Assembly (NCBI GenBank): GCA_964403075.1
Contig: CAYOEV010000009.1
Coordinates: 19,390-83,389 of the forward strand
DNA: 64,000 nucleotides
Direction: 5' to 3'
Source: CAYOEV01 sp964403075
GTDB lineage: Bacteria; Bacteroidota; Bacteroidia; Cytophagales; Cyclobacteriaceae
The stretch's first letter is position 1; every line of letters begins with the position of its first letter. Position numbers and translations under genes: made by a program. The notes under the pieces are model-generated. The model was not told the origin of the DNA, searched no databases, and was given only the letters and a program-made list of their open reading frames with translations. Shown in pieces: positions 27,260 to 36,594 of the stretch.

Positions 27260-29305
27260 ATGCGCCAATTCAAGCGTCACCTGTTGACGGCAGCTTTACC
27301 TTATGCCAATGGGCCCGTTCATATTGGTCACCTGGCCGGCGTTTATGTGCCCGCAGACATTTACGCCAGGTACCTGCGCTTAAAAGGTAAAGATGTGGCT
27401 TTTATCTGTGGCTCAGACGAACATGGGGTGGCCATCACCCTGCGCGCCAAAAAGGAAGGGAAAACACCCAAAGAAGTTGTGGAGATGTACCACCAACAAA
27501 TCAAAAGATCATTCGAAGAATTTGGCATCAGTTTCGATGTGTATTCACGCACCTCTTCATCTGTACATCACCAGACGGCGGCTGGTTTTTTCACACAGCT
27601 ACATACAAAAGGTGTACTGACTGAAGATACCAGCGGGCAATTTTATGATGAGCAGGAAAATCAGTTCCTTGCCGACAGGTACATAAAAGGTACATGTCCG
27701 AATTGCGCTTACGACGAAGCCTATGGCGATCAATGTGAAAAATGCGGCACTTCACTTACGCCGAAAGAATTGATCAATCCGCGCTCCACCATCAGTGGAA
27801 ATGCACCGGTGATGAGACCCACACAACATTGGTACCTGCCCCTGGATCGGTATGAAAACTGGCTTGGGAAATGGATACTCAAAGAGCATAAAGAGTGGAA
27901 GCCAAATGTATATGGACAATGCAAAAGCTGGCTGGACAATGGACTGAACCCCCGGCCCATTACCCGAGACCTGGAGTGGGGCGTAAAGGTACCCCTTCCA
28001 GAAGCTAGCGGTAAAGTATTGTACGTCTGGTTCGATGCGCCCATTGGATACATCAGCGCCACCAAAGAGTGGGCCAGTGCGCAAGGTAAGAACTGGGAGG
28101 ATTATTGGAAATCTGAGGACACAAGACTGATTCATTTTATAGGCAAGGACAACATTGTTTTCCATTGCATCATCTTCCCAACTATCCTCCACGCGGCTGG
28201 TGACTACATCCTGCCCGATAATGTGCCGGCCAATGAATTTCTAAATCTCGAGGGTCAAAAGATTTCCACGAGTCGTAACTGGGCAGTCTGGCTTCACGAA
28301 TACCTGGAAGATTTTCCGGGTAAGCAAGATGTCTTGAGGTACGTACTAACGGCCAACGCACCTGAAACCAAAGACAACGATTTCACCTGGCACGATTTTC
28401 AGACACGTAACAACAGCGAACTGGTTGGCATCCTCGGCAATTTCGTCCATCGGGCACTGGTTTTAACGCAAAAATATTTTCACGGAAAAGTGCCGGAACC
28501 AGGTGCGTGGCAGGCCATAGATGAAGAAGTGATGGCCGCTGCCAGGTTGATTCCCGGTAAAATTGAACAAGCACTCGAACAATTCAAATTTCGAGAAGCA
28601 CTTTCCTCACTCATGGAACTGGCCAGGCTGGGCAATAAATACCTGGCCGAAACCGAACCCTGGCAGTTGATCAAGACAAATGAAGAGCGGGTAGCGACCA
28701 TATTGCATGTGGCCCTGCAGATTGTGGCCGGCCTCGGATGTTTTTGTGCACCCTTTTTACCCGATACCGCCAAAAAATTGGCACATTTGATGAATGAGAC
28801 AGCTCCTAACTGGGAGACAGCCAAAGCATTCAATCTATTGACTGCAGGAGAAGCCTTGCAACCACCCGGATTATTGTTCGAAAAAATTGAAGACCAAACC
28901 ATTGAGCAGCAAATGGACCGATTAAAAAAAGGAGATCAACCTGAAGATGCAGCCGGTGAGGTGATAACGGCCTTTAAGAAAGAAATAAAATTTGAAGATT
29001 TTGCAAATATAGACCTGCGTGTAGGCACCATTACACGCGCTGAATCGGTACCAAAGTCAAATAAGTTGTTGCGATTTGAAGTGGACCTGGGACTGGAAAA
29101 ACGCACCATTTTGAGCGGAGTAGCAAAGTTTTTTAGTCCGGAAGAAATGCTCGGAAAGCAGGTGGTGGTCATGGCCAACCTGGCTCCACGAAAAATCATG
29201 GGCGTAGAAAGCCAAGGGATGTTGCTCTTTGCAGAAAACGAAAAAGGTCAGTTGTTCAAAGTGTCTCCGGAACCTGAAGCTCCCAATGGATCTACTATCG
29301 CCTGA
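27260..29305 (+). CDS. metG: Methionyl-tRNA synthetase
   Basis: 681 residues from the ATG at 27260 (MRQFKRHLLTAALPYANGP). The class I HIGH motif is at about 21-24. A zinc knuckle CPNCAYDEAYGDQCEKC follows, and the KMSKS loop appears as KISTS at about 334-338. The C-terminus from about 570 is an EMAPII/Trbp111-like tRNA-binding OB fold (FEDFANIDLRVGTITRAE, ANLAPRKIMGVESQGMLL). KISTS instead of KMSKS is a natural variant in this family. The stop overlaps the S4-domain gene by one base (TGATG), so the two are coupled. Confidence 0.97.
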   Translation: MRQFKRHLLTAALPYANGPVHIGHLAGVYVPADIYARYLRLKGKDVAFICGSDEHGVAITLRAKKEGKTPKEVVEMYHQQIKRSFEEFGISFDVYSRTSSSVHHQTAAGFFTQLHTKGVLTEDTSGQFYDEQENQFLADRYIKGTCPNCAYDEAYGDQCEKCGTSLTPKELINPRSTISGNAPVMRPTQHWYLPLDRYENWLGKWILKEHKEWKPNVYGQCKSWLDNGLNPRPITRDLEWGVKVPLPEASGKVLYVWFDAPIGYISATKEWASAQGKNWEDYWKSEDTRLIHFIGKDNIVFHCIIFPTILHAAGDYILPDNVPANEFLNLEGQKISTSRNWAVWLHEYLEDFPGKQDVLRYVLTANAPETKDNDFTWHDFQTRNNSELVGILGNFVHRALVLTQKYFHGKVPEPGAWQAIDEEVMAAARLIPGKIEQALEQFKFREALSSLMELARLGNKYLAETEPWQLIKTNEERVATILHVALQIVAGLGCFCAPFLPDTAKKLAHLMNETAPNWETAKAFNLLTAGEALQPPGLLFEKIEDQTIEQQMDRLKKGDQPEDAAGEVITAFKKEIKFEDFANIDLRVGTITRAESVPKSNKLLRFEVDLGLEKRTILSGVAKFFSPEEMLGKQVVVMANLAPRKIMGVESQGMLLFAENEKGQLFKVSPEPEAPNGSTIA

Positions 29306-29553
29306 TGGAAGCTTTCGAACTATATCACTTCGATTACATAGACCTCTACAAGTTGTTAAAGATTCAGGGTTGGGTGTCTTCCGGTGCTGCAGCCAAAGAA
29401 TGCATCGACGAGGGCCTCGTAGAAGTCAATGGCCAAGTGGAAACACAACGGAGGAAGAAATTGCGAGAAGGAGATCACGTGGTATTCGGTGACCATGAAG
29501 CCATGATCCAGAAGGAGAATAAAGACAGAGATAAACCTGATAATTTGTCTTAA
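29305..29553 (+). CDS. Small S4-domain RNA-binding protein (YbcJ-like)
   Basis: 82 residues. The S4 fold is visible in LYKLLKIQGWVSSGAAAKECIDEGLVEVNGQVETQRRKKLREGDHVVF, the pattern of YbcJ/RsbS4 small RNA-binding proteins. It has no catalytic domain, so it is not a pseudouridine synthase. It probably binds rRNA or tRNA, consistent with its coupling to metG, but the target is unknown. The next gene starts directly after its stop codon. Confidence 0.85.
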   Translation: MEAFELYHFDYIDLYKLLKIQGWVSSGAAAKECIDEGLVEVNGQVETQRRKKLREGDHVVFGDHEAMIQKENKDRDKPDNLS

Positions 29554-30459
29554 ATGAAAATGGCCGCCATTGACATCGGATCAAATGCTGTGCGGTTACA
29601 GATCACCAACGCCATTGCTTTCGAGCGAGTGGTTACCTTCAAAAAACTGGAATATGTGCGTTTTCCACTGCGCCTGGGTCAGGACGTGTTTTCCACCAAC
29701 CGGATCAGTGAATTCAACAAAGAACGCTTTTATAAGTTGATGCATGCCTATAAAAACCTCATTGATCTTTATGAGGTAGATGCGCTTTATGCCTGCGCCA
29801 CCTCCGCCATGCGAGAAGCAGAAAATGGGTCCTTGATCACACGCCAGGTGAATGAAAAACTTCAGCTGAACATAGAGATCATCAACGGGCAGAAAGAAGC
29901 TGAAATGATAAACCGGGTGATTCAGGTAGACCTTGATGACCGTCCTTACCTGCACATCGATGTGGGAGGCGGCAGCACCGAACTTAATTATTATAAAGGT
30001 AAAAAACGATCATCCGCCTCCTTTCGACTGGGATCGGTACGGTCGCTGGAAGACCCCCACAACCAGGCCGAAAGAGAACGTCTGCGGGAGTGGATACTGC
30101 AGCAAAAAATGCCTCAGAAAAACTTAAAAGCCATCGGCACCGGTGGAAATATCAATAAGTTGTACGAACTGTCGCGAGATGCGGGGAAGGTTTCCAGAAA
30201 AGCCACAAGCGACAGCCTCATACGGGTTGTGGAAAAATTGAAAAAAATGAGCCTTGAGGAAAGAATGAGCCAACTCCAATTGAATCCGGATCGGGCGGAT
30301 GTCATAATCCCGGCATCCTCCATTTACCTTGAAGTCATGGCCACGGCCAATATCAATAAGATCATTGTGCCAGACGTCGGATTAAAGGATGGCATCAACA
30401 TGATGCTCTACGAGCAAAAAAACCCTACCCACGGAAAAGTCTTTTTGAGAAACAGTTAG
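29554..30459 (+). CDS. Ppx/GppA-family phosphatase
   Basis: 301 residues, the N-terminal ASKHA domain pair only. Motifs are AAIDIGSNAVRLQI (phosphate 1), YACATSAMREAENG, IDVGGGSTELNYY (phosphate 2) and AIGTGGNINKLYE. Family members hydrolyse polyphosphate or convert pppGpp to ppGpp. The C-terminal HD-like domain of E. coli Ppx (about 510 residues) is absent, as in many Bacteroidota homologues, so polyphosphate versus pppGpp preference cannot be told. It begins immediately after the S4 gene stop. Confidence 0.88.
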   Translation: MKMAAIDIGSNAVRLQITNAIAFERVVTFKKLEYVRFPLRLGQDVFSTNRISEFNKERFYKLMHAYKNLIDLYEVDALYACATSAMREAENGSLITRQVNEKLQLNIEIINGQKEAEMINRVIQVDLDDRPYLHIDVGGGSTELNYYKGKKRSSASFRLGSVRSLEDPHNQAERERLREWILQQKMPQKNLKAIGTGGNINKLYELSRDAGKVSRKATSDSLIRVVEKLKKMSLEERMSQLQLNPDRADVIIPASSIYLEVMATANINKIIVPDVGLKDGINMMLYEQKNPTHGKVFLRNS

Positions 30460-30500
30460 TTGGTAGGGTAGCCCATCTGTATGCTGTATTTAAATTAATC

Positions 30501-30508
30501 TACATTTG
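30501..30508 (+). promoter_or_regulatory. Candidate -7 box for the ECF sigma operon
   Basis: TACATTTG fits TAnnTTTG exactly. Transcription would start near 30513-30516, practically on the TTG proposed as sigma start. Either the message is nearly leaderless or the real start is the in-frame TTG at 30541. Confidence 0.45.
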
Positions 30509-30513
30509 GATGC

Positions 30514-31032
30514 TTGAAGAACCATACCAAGTTTAAGATTTTGACAGCATCGGATTTAAGGGAATTGTATGAGCTGCATTACGAGGGAGTCCGTAGATTT
30601 ATTTACTACAAAGTAGGTGACATGGACACTTCGGAGGATATTTTACAAGAAGTGTTCCTGAAAATCTGGACCAAGCGCAAAGAAATAAGAATAGATACGG
30701 TGAAAAGCCTCATTTATACGATCGCTTCTAATTTGGTGATCAACCATTTCAATCACCAGAAAGTGGTCTTCCATCACCGAGAATCGACACCACAGACTAC
30801 CTATGGGGCATCGCCGCAATTCATCCTTGAAGAAAAGGAATATGAAGAAAAAGTCAATCAGGTATTAGCCAGCATTCCAGAGGGTTGCCGGGAGGTATTC
30901 CTGATGCATCGACTGGATGACTTGAAATATGAAGAGATAGCTGATCGCATGGGGTTGACCGTTAAAGCCATTGAAAAGCGAATGAGCAAGGCCATTGCCA
31001 TCGTGAAAGAAAACCTGGGAAGGAAATTATGA
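30514..31032 (+). CDS. ECF-type RNA polymerase sigma factor
   Basis: 172 residues from TTG; no in-frame ATG exists before residue 36. Region 2 is LYELHYEGVRRFIYYKVGDMDTSEDILQEVFLKIW, with the DILQEVFLKIW core-binding helix. Region 4 is IPEGCREVFLMHRLDDLKYEEIADRMGLTVKAIEKRMSKA, a helix-turn-helix. It belongs to the FecI-like group that is usually paired with FecR and a TonB receptor, exactly the next two genes. An ATGA overlap joins it to fecR. A later TTG at 30541 would give a 163-residue protein and a short leader. Confidence 0.93.
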   Translation: MKNHTKFKILTASDLRELYELHYEGVRRFIYYKVGDMDTSEDILQEVFLKIWTKRKEIRIDTVKSLIYTIASNLVINHFNHQKVVFHHRESTPQTTYGASPQFILEEKEYEEKVNQVLASIPEGCREVFLMHRLDDLKYEEIADRMGLTVKAIEKRMSKAIAIVKENLGRKL

Positions 31033-31847
31033 AAGACCAAGACCAACTGACATCTTTTGAGCAACAACTGAAATATGCCCAGTTGCCGGAAGGAAAGGGT
31101 AAAGAAAAAATTTGGGCCGCCATTGTAAATGAATTGCCGGGCACCCGGACTCATAGCGGTCAGAACCTTAGATGGTGGGCCGCGGCGGCAAGTCTGGTCT
31201 TAATGGCGTTTTTGAGCTATTTGTACTGGTCCAACGGTGTCTACAGCTATGCAACTGCACGCGCTGAAATGACCGCAATTACGCTACCCGATGAGTCAGT
31301 GGTTACATTGAATGCCGATTCAAGACTGGAAGTGAGCAAGCGGTGGAACCGACAAGTGCAGTTGGAAGGTGAAGCTTTTTTCGAGGTGGTAAAAGGAAGC
31401 ACCTTTGAGGTTAAGACGCCAAAAGGGATCGTTCAAGTATTGGGCACCAGCTTCAATGTGAACACCCGTGCGAACCAACTAACCGTACAGTGTAAAACCG
31501 GTCGTGTAGCTGTTCAGGTCCCAGTGATCAAACATCAATCCGTATTGCGACCCGGAGATGAATTCAAACTGGTCAACCAATCTCCACGGAAAATTTCGAA
31601 CGATAGCGACCGGTATGGCAAGTGGACCGAGGGGGAATTTCATTTTGATAATGCGCCCCTCCAGACTGTCATGGACGAAATCAGTCGTCAATTTGATATT
31701 CCCATTGAATTGCAGCTCGAGACGCCTCGACAATTCACCGGATATTTTAAAAACACCACAATTAATGACGCGCTAGAGACGGTATGTCTACCGCTGGGGC
31801 TTACCTTTACTAAGGAAAAAGGTAAGTATCAGGTAGCTGCTCCATGA
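31029..31847 (+). CDS. FecR-family anti-sigma factor
   Basis: 272 residues. A short cytoplasmic N-terminus of about 48 residues binds the sigma factor. One membrane helix (WWAAAASLVLMAFLSYLYW, about 49-67) follows, then the periplasmic FecR domain: ITLPDESVVTLNADSRLEVS, GEAFFEVVKGSTFEVKTPKGIVQVLGTSFNV. The C-terminal part with FHFDNAPLQTVMDEISRQFDIPI is an STN-like fold (DUF4974) that would contact the receptor. It overlaps both neighbours by four bases. It transmits the state of the TonB receptor to the sigma factor. Confidence 0.94.
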   Translation: MKDQDQLTSFEQQLKYAQLPEGKGKEKIWAAIVNELPGTRTHSGQNLRWWAAAASLVLMAFLSYLYWSNGVYSYATARAEMTAITLPDESVVTLNADSRLEVSKRWNRQVQLEGEAFFEVVKGSTFEVKTPKGIVQVLGTSFNVNTRANQLTVQCKTGRVAVQVPVIKHQSVLRPGDEFKLVNQSPRKISNDSDRYGKWTEGEFHFDNAPLQTVMDEISRQFDIPIELQLETPRQFTGYFKNTTINDALETVCLPLGLTFTKEKGKYQVAAP

Positions 31848-34492
31848 GAATTTGGGTCGTCTTCATCTTCTTTTCGGGTCCGTTTTGGTCCCAGGCGCAA
31901 GACACACTTTATGAACTGAAGGCAAAGAATAAAACGCTTTATGCGGTCATTCAGGAAGTATCGCGGTCTTACAGGCTGAAGTTTGCTTATGACCCGGAAA
32001 AACTTCGTCAGGAATCCATCACCACAACCATCAGCGAAGACAACGAACATGAATTCATAGAAACGCTTTTTGCCAATCTTCCCTTCGAAATCAAGGAAAA
32101 GAATGGCGTTTACCTAATCATACCTCAAAAAAAAACCAAAACGCAGCGTGTCTGGCTTTCCGGATGGGCAGAAGACGCAAAAACCGGTGAACCGCTTGCC
32201 TATGCACACGTGAGATGGGAGGATCAGGGCACCACGACCAATGCGGACGGGCATTTTACCTTGCTCCATACCGGTAGTGAACAACCGCTGAAGGTAAGCT
32301 ATGTGGGTTATGAAACCACCGAGACCGTAGTGGGCAAGCGCGCGCAGGAAATCAACATTCAGGTAAAAGAAGATCCTTCATTGCTACAGGAAGTGGTGCT
32401 TACTTCCGACCAGGTCATCGAATTGCCCTTGGCACCCTCCATTTACCGGCTAAATCCAAAAACTTTCAATAGCATCCCTTCACTGGGTGAAGTAGATGCC
32501 TTCAAATCGTTGCAATTACTCCCGGGTATTCGAGCCACTGATGAAACCACTTCCGGCCTGTCCGTGCGCGGCAACTCTCCCGAACACAATTTGGTCCAAC
32601 TGGACGGCTTTACGCTTTACCACCTTGATCATTTCTTTGGCATCTTTTCTACCTTTAACTCCAGCACCATCGGCAACATTGACATCTATAAAGGTGGTTT
32701 TGATGCACAATACGGGGGTAGAATTTCCAGTGTGGTAGATGCAAGGGCACGAAATCCCAATTTCAACGAGGTATCGGGGGGTGTAGGCATCAACCTGATG
32801 AGTGCAAATGGTTACCTAGAGTTGCCTACCACCAAGCAATCTTCCCTGTTGGTTGGTTTTCGACGATCGTTCATAGACATTTTTAAGACCGGCTTGTTCA
32901 AAAGTTTCCTGGCGTCCAACCGTGTAGATGCGCTGGAAGCACTGGAGCCTTCACTCAACGATGCCTTTGACCTGACCCCGCAGTTTTATTTTTACGATTT
33001 CAATGCGAAATGGAAATACCGGCTCTCCAGTAATTCAGTGGTCGATTTTAATCTTTACCTCAGCAAGGATGATTATGAAGGCACCTTCGAGGCTGAAGAT
33101 GAACAATCAATCTTTGAAGTCACCGACCAGGCCATCTGGTCGAATCGGGGAATGAGCTTTAATTGGAAGCAATACCTCACTAGCAAATGGTACAGCGAAT
33201 TATCGATTGGCCACTCATTGTACCGAAATACCGCCACCTATGTGAATGAAGAGACATTTTTTCAACCTGTCGTAGATACAAATACAGAATTACTACTCGG
33301 TCAAGACAGCACGGTTAACTACTTGTCCTACGACAAAAGCAACGTAGTGGATGATTTATCAGTGAAAATATTGAATGACTTTAATTTGACTCCAGATTTT
33401 CGGGTGACCTTCGGAGCAGAAATCAATCAGTTATCTACTGACTACCGCTTAGGCTATTTTCAGGAAGATGTGGAAGATTATGAAAATTCAGCAACAATCA
33501 CTTCCATCTTTGCCTCCAACCGCTACCGGTTGGGGCCATTCACTGCCAATGCAGGCCTGCGCTACGTGTATTATGATCTTACACGTGAACGCTTCCTGGA
33601 GCCGCGCTTAAGCATGAATTACCAGCTGCTGAAGAACTTACGTTTAAAAGCCAGCTGGACACAACATCACCAGTTTATCAATCGAATGGCCTTGTCACCT
33701 TTCGGTAACTCCGATCAGTATTATTGGGTGCTCGCCGACCGAGACGTATACCCCATATTGTCCAGCACACACGTAATCGCAGGCGCCGAATATACCCTTA
33801 GTCGCTGGACCCTCAATGTAGAAGCCTATGACAAAACCAGTAATGGCGTGTTGGAATCCGAATACGTAGTATTTGCTCCCCAAGTCAATGAGAATGTCAA
33901 TATTGAAGATTTTGTTTATGCAGGTGAAAATAAGTCTACGGGCCTAGACGTCTTTCTAAAATATAAAAATGATAGACACGATGCCTGGCTGAGTTATTCC
34001 CTAAGCCGATCGGAAAACCAGTTTTCCACATTGAACCGTGGGCGCCCTTACCCGACCCTTCAGGACCAAAAACACGAAATTAATCTGGTAAATATTGTCA
34101 AGCTTGGCCCCTGGGAATTCGGCGCGGTGTTCATATATGGTTCCGGTAGGCCCTACACACCCAATGGGGGAATAAAGGAAAGTGGAACTGTCATACTCTA
34201 CGACGTGAACCGAATCAACTCGCTCAGACTACCGGATTACCACCGACTCGATTTGTCAGCCAAGTATACGTTTGAGATGGGCCGATATACTGCACAAACA
34301 GGCCTCACGCTTTTCAATATTTACAACCAGCAAAATGCCAAGTCTCGCCGGTATGGCGTACGATACAATTTTGACGAGAACGCTGCAGAGGCTGACAACC
34401 TCGCCGCACAGGAAGCGTTCGTTCAAATCCTTGAACTTAATACCCAACTACTGGGCTTCACACCAAACTTCTTCTTTAACCTGCGTTTCTAA
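31844..34492 (+). CDS. TonB-dependent receptor with STN signalling domain
   Basis: 882 residues. Signal peptide ends near WSQAQ. The STN domain (about 20-97: LYAVIQEVSRSYRLKFAYDPEKL) is the sigma-signalling module. A carboxypeptidase-like beta domain follows (about 105-190: DAKTGEPLAYAHVRWEDQGTTTNADG), then the plug (AFKSLQLLPGIRATDETTSGLSVRG, LDGFTLYHLDHFFGIFSTFNS) and a barrel ending FFFNLRF. There is no SusD partner, and the SusC signature is absent, so this is a ligand-sensing receptor rather than a SusC importer. Ligand unknown: siderophore, peptide and glycan are all possible. It is the third gene of a sigma/anti-sigma/receptor operon. Confidence 0.93.
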   Translation: MRIWVVFIFFSGPFWSQAQDTLYELKAKNKTLYAVIQEVSRSYRLKFAYDPEKLRQESITTTISEDNEHEFIETLFANLPFEIKEKNGVYLIIPQKKTKTQRVWLSGWAEDAKTGEPLAYAHVRWEDQGTTTNADGHFTLLHTGSEQPLKVSYVGYETTETVVGKRAQEINIQVKEDPSLLQEVVLTSDQVIELPLAPSIYRLNPKTFNSIPSLGEVDAFKSLQLLPGIRATDETTSGLSVRGNSPEHNLVQLDGFTLYHLDHFFGIFSTFNSSTIGNIDIYKGGFDAQYGGRISSVVDARARNPNFNEVSGGVGINLMSANGYLELPTTKQSSLLVGFRRSFIDIFKTGLFKSFLASNRVDALEALEPSLNDAFDLTPQFYFYDFNAKWKYRLSSNSVVDFNLYLSKDDYEGTFEAEDEQSIFEVTDQAIWSNRGMSFNWKQYLTSKWYSELSIGHSLYRNTATYVNEETFFQPVVDTNTELLLGQDSTVNYLSYDKSNVVDDLSVKILNDFNLTPDFRVTFGAEINQLSTDYRLGYFQEDVEDYENSATITSIFASNRYRLGPFTANAGLRYVYYDLTRERFLEPRLSMNYQLLKNLRLKASWTQHHQFINRMALSPFGNSDQYYWVLADRDVYPILSSTHVIAGAEYTLSRWTLNVEAYDKTSNGVLESEYVVFAPQVNENVNIEDFVYAGENKSTGLDVFLKYKNDRHDAWLSYSLSRSENQFSTLNRGRPYPTLQDQKHEINLVNIVKLGPWEFGAVFIYGSGRPYTPNGGIKESGTVILYDVNRINSLRLPDYHRLDLSAKYTFEMGRYTAQTGLTLFNIYNQQNAKSRRYGVRYNFDENAAEADNLAAQEAFVQILELNTQLLGFTPNFFFNLRF

Positions 34493-34585
34493 TTTTCAAT
34501 AACCTTTGCTAAATAACATCGTAGGCAATAATTAGTACCGAATATTAATTGGGAGTTAAAATATACGTCTAAAATTCAATACTCC

Positions 34586-34616
34586 TTGTTTTTGTTATGC
34601 ATGCATACTATATTCG
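34586..34616 (+). promoter_or_regulatory. Candidate promoter of the acyl-CoA dehydrogenase gene
   Basis: TTG at 34586-34588, a 20-base spacer, then TATATTCG at 34609-34616, one mismatch from TAnnTTTG. The first palindromic site lies in the spacer and the second just past the expected start of transcription. Confidence 0.5.
34596..34607. promoter_or_regulatory. Operator-like palindrome, copy 1
   Basis: TATGCATGCATA, perfect 12-bp palindrome, with the right side extended to ACTA as in copy 2. Its centre is 33 bp from the centre of copy 2, about three helical turns. Confidence 0.65.
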
Positions 34617-34623
34617 TTGCACA

Positions 34624-34645
34624 TTTAGTATGCATGCATACTAAA
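34624..34645. promoter_or_regulatory. Operator-like palindrome, copy 2 (22 bp, perfect)
   Basis: A perfect 22-bp palindrome, half-site TTTAGTATGCA, ending 13 bases before the ATG at 34659. It shares the core TATGCATGCATA with copy 1. A TetR- or MarR-type repressor is the likely ligand; none is encoded next door. Confidence 0.72.
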
Positions 34646-34658
34646 TAACAGTTAAACA

Positions 34659-36473
34659 ATGCCAAAAATTATGGAAGCAGTAGCGGAAAAAACCAGTTTA
34701 AAAGGCGGAGAATTTCTTATCAAGGAATCTGCAGCCGCCGACGTATTCATCGCTGAAGAATTCAGTGAGGAGCAAAAAATGATGGCGCAAGCCACCATGG
34801 ACTTTATAGAAAAAGAAATCGATCCTCACCTGGACCGCATGGAATCCATGGAGGACGGATTCATGGTCAGTCTGGTGAGTAAAGCAGGCGAGTTAGGCTT
34901 ACTCGGAGTTACTCTACCAGAGCAGTATGGTGGCCTGGGAATGGACTTCACCACTGGCATGTTGATTGCCGACGTGATAGGTGCAGCCGGATCATTTTCC
35001 ACAACGTACGGCGCCCACACTGGCATCGGTATGTTACCTATCCTTTACTACGGTACGGAAGAGCAGAAAAATAAATACCTTCCGTTACTTACCTCAGGTG
35101 AATGGAAGGCGTCCTACTGCCTGACCGAGCCGGACGCAGGATCGGATGCCAACTCTGGTAAAACCAAAGCTACCCTTTCGGCGGACGGTAAGCACTACTT
35201 AATTAATGGTCAGAAAATGTGGATCACAAATGCCGGATTTGCTGACCTTTTTATTGTTTTCGCTAAAGTCGATGACGACAAGAAGTTGTCGGCATTTATT
35301 GTAGAAAAAACGTTTGGTGGCATCACGCTGAACGACGAAGAGAAAAAATTAGGCATCAAAGGATCAAGCACTCGTCAGGTGTTCTTTAACGACTGTCCGG
35401 TACCTGTTGAAAACATGCTATCAGAGCGGGAAAATGGATTCAAAATTGCCGTCAACGTGCTAAATGTCGGACGAATTAAGTTGGGTTCAGGAGTGATCGG
35501 TGGTTGTAAGCGTGTCATCGATCAAGCCACAAAATATGCCAACGACCGCAAGCAATTCGGCACGGCCATTTCATCATTCGGAGCGATCCAAACAAAGTTG
35601 GCCAACCTGGCGGCCGGTACCTTTGCCATCGAATCTGCTGCCTATCGTGCGGGGCATGCCATACAAGAATCCATTGAAGTCAACGAGGAGGCAGGCATGT
35701 CGCACAGTGAGGCCAAAATGAAAGCGCTTGAGCAATGGGCCATTGAGTGCGCAATGATAAAAATTCTTGGGTCAGAGGTGCTCGATGAGGTTGTGGATGA
35801 GGGTGTACAAATTTATGGTGGCATGGGCTTTTCTGAAGACGCGCCAATGGCACGTGCTTACCGAGATGCACGCATTTCACGCATTTATGAGGGGACCAAT
35901 GAAATTAACCGAATGCTCATCGTCGGTATGATGATGAAAAAAGCCATGAAAGGCGAAGTAGACCTGATGGGCCCTGCCATGGCCGTGGGTAAAGAATTGA
36001 CATCTGTTCCTTCTTTTGAAACTCCAGACCTAAGCCAGCCACTGGCGCAGGAACGTTTGACCATCAAAAATCTCAAAAAGGCAGTATTGATGGCCTCCGG
36101 AAAAGCCGCCGAAACTTTCGGTCCAAATTTGGAAGAAGAACAAGAAGTGCTGTTGCATCTTGCCGATATGCTGATACAGGTATATACCGCAGAATCAGCC
36201 ATATTAAGGGCTGAAAAACTGGTAAGCAAATTAGGTGAAACAGCGGCTGAATGCTATGTAGACATGGCCAAATTAACGCTTTACCGCGCCACACAGATCA
36301 TTAAGAATGCGGGAGACGAGGCGGTAGCATGCTTTACTGAAGGTGATGAATTGAAGGTGATGTTAATGGGCCTGAAAAGATTTACCAAAATGGAACCGTT
36401 AAATACGCGTGACGTGCGCAGAAGGATTGCCGAAAAGATGATTGAGAAAAATAGTTTCCCCTATGAACTTTGA
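34659..36473 (+). CDS. Acyl-CoA dehydrogenase, VLCAD-like with C-terminal extension
   Basis: 604 residues, longer than the roughly 380 of ordinary members and similar to very-long-chain types with an added helical C-domain. It catalyses the FAD-dependent first step of beta-oxidation. The acyl-CoA/FAD motifs are YCLTEPDAGSDANSG and MWITNAGFADLF. RKQFGTAISSFGAIQ and QIYGGMGFSEDAPMARAYRDARI follow, and the catalytic glutamate is in RIYEGTNEINRM. The extension from about 430 is helical. The start gives MPKIMEAVAEK; the Met at position 5 is an alternative. The gene stands alone between a two-operator promoter and a terminator. Confidence 0.94.
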   Translation: MPKIMEAVAEKTSLKGGEFLIKESAAADVFIAEEFSEEQKMMAQATMDFIEKEIDPHLDRMESMEDGFMVSLVSKAGELGLLGVTLPEQYGGLGMDFTTGMLIADVIGAAGSFSTTYGAHTGIGMLPILYYGTEEQKNKYLPLLTSGEWKASYCLTEPDAGSDANSGKTKATLSADGKHYLINGQKMWITNAGFADLFIVFAKVDDDKKLSAFIVEKTFGGITLNDEEKKLGIKGSSTRQVFFNDCPVPVENMLSERENGFKIAVNVLNVGRIKLGSGVIGGCKRVIDQATKYANDRKQFGTAISSFGAIQTKLANLAAGTFAIESAAYRAGHAIQESIEVNEEAGMSHSEAKMKALEQWAIECAMIKILGSEVLDEVVDEGVQIYGGMGFSEDAPMARAYRDARISRIYEGTNEINRMLIVGMMMKKAMKGEVDLMGPAMAVGKELTSVPSFETPDLSQPLAQERLTIKNLKKAVLMASGKAAETFGPNLEEEQEVLLHLADMLIQVYTAESAILRAEKLVSKLGETAAECYVDMAKLTLYRATQIIKNAGDEAVACFTEGDELKVMLMGLKRFTKMEPLNTRDVRRRIAEKMIEKNSFPYEL

Positions 36474-36502
36474 TCAGGTATTGAAATTTTAGGTACTAAA
36501 AG

Positions 36503-36527
36503 CCCCAGCCGAAAGTTGGGGTTTTTT
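36503..36527 (+). terminator. Intrinsic terminator after acyl-CoA dehydrogenase
   Basis: CCCCAGC/GTTGGGG stem (one G-T pair), five-base loop, six Ts. Confidence 0.9.
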
Positions 36528-36560
36528 GTTTCTTTATCATCTCTTTGCGCGCATAATACG

Positions 36561-36568
36561 TAGATTTG
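36561..36568 (+). promoter_or_regulatory. Candidate -7 box for the gene at 36595
   Basis: TAGATTTG is an exact TAnnTTTG match 26 bases before the ATG, following a terminator, so a new transcript is expected here. A TTTG at 36544-36547 is closer than the usual spacing. Confidence 0.5.
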
Positions 36569-36594
36569 ATCACAGACGAAAGGTGTAGCAGAAA

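Noticed and set aside
27215..29305. Longer metG frame beginning at 27215
   Set aside because: Its ATG lies in the loop of the rplY terminator; the ATG at 27260 gives the conserved N-terminus.
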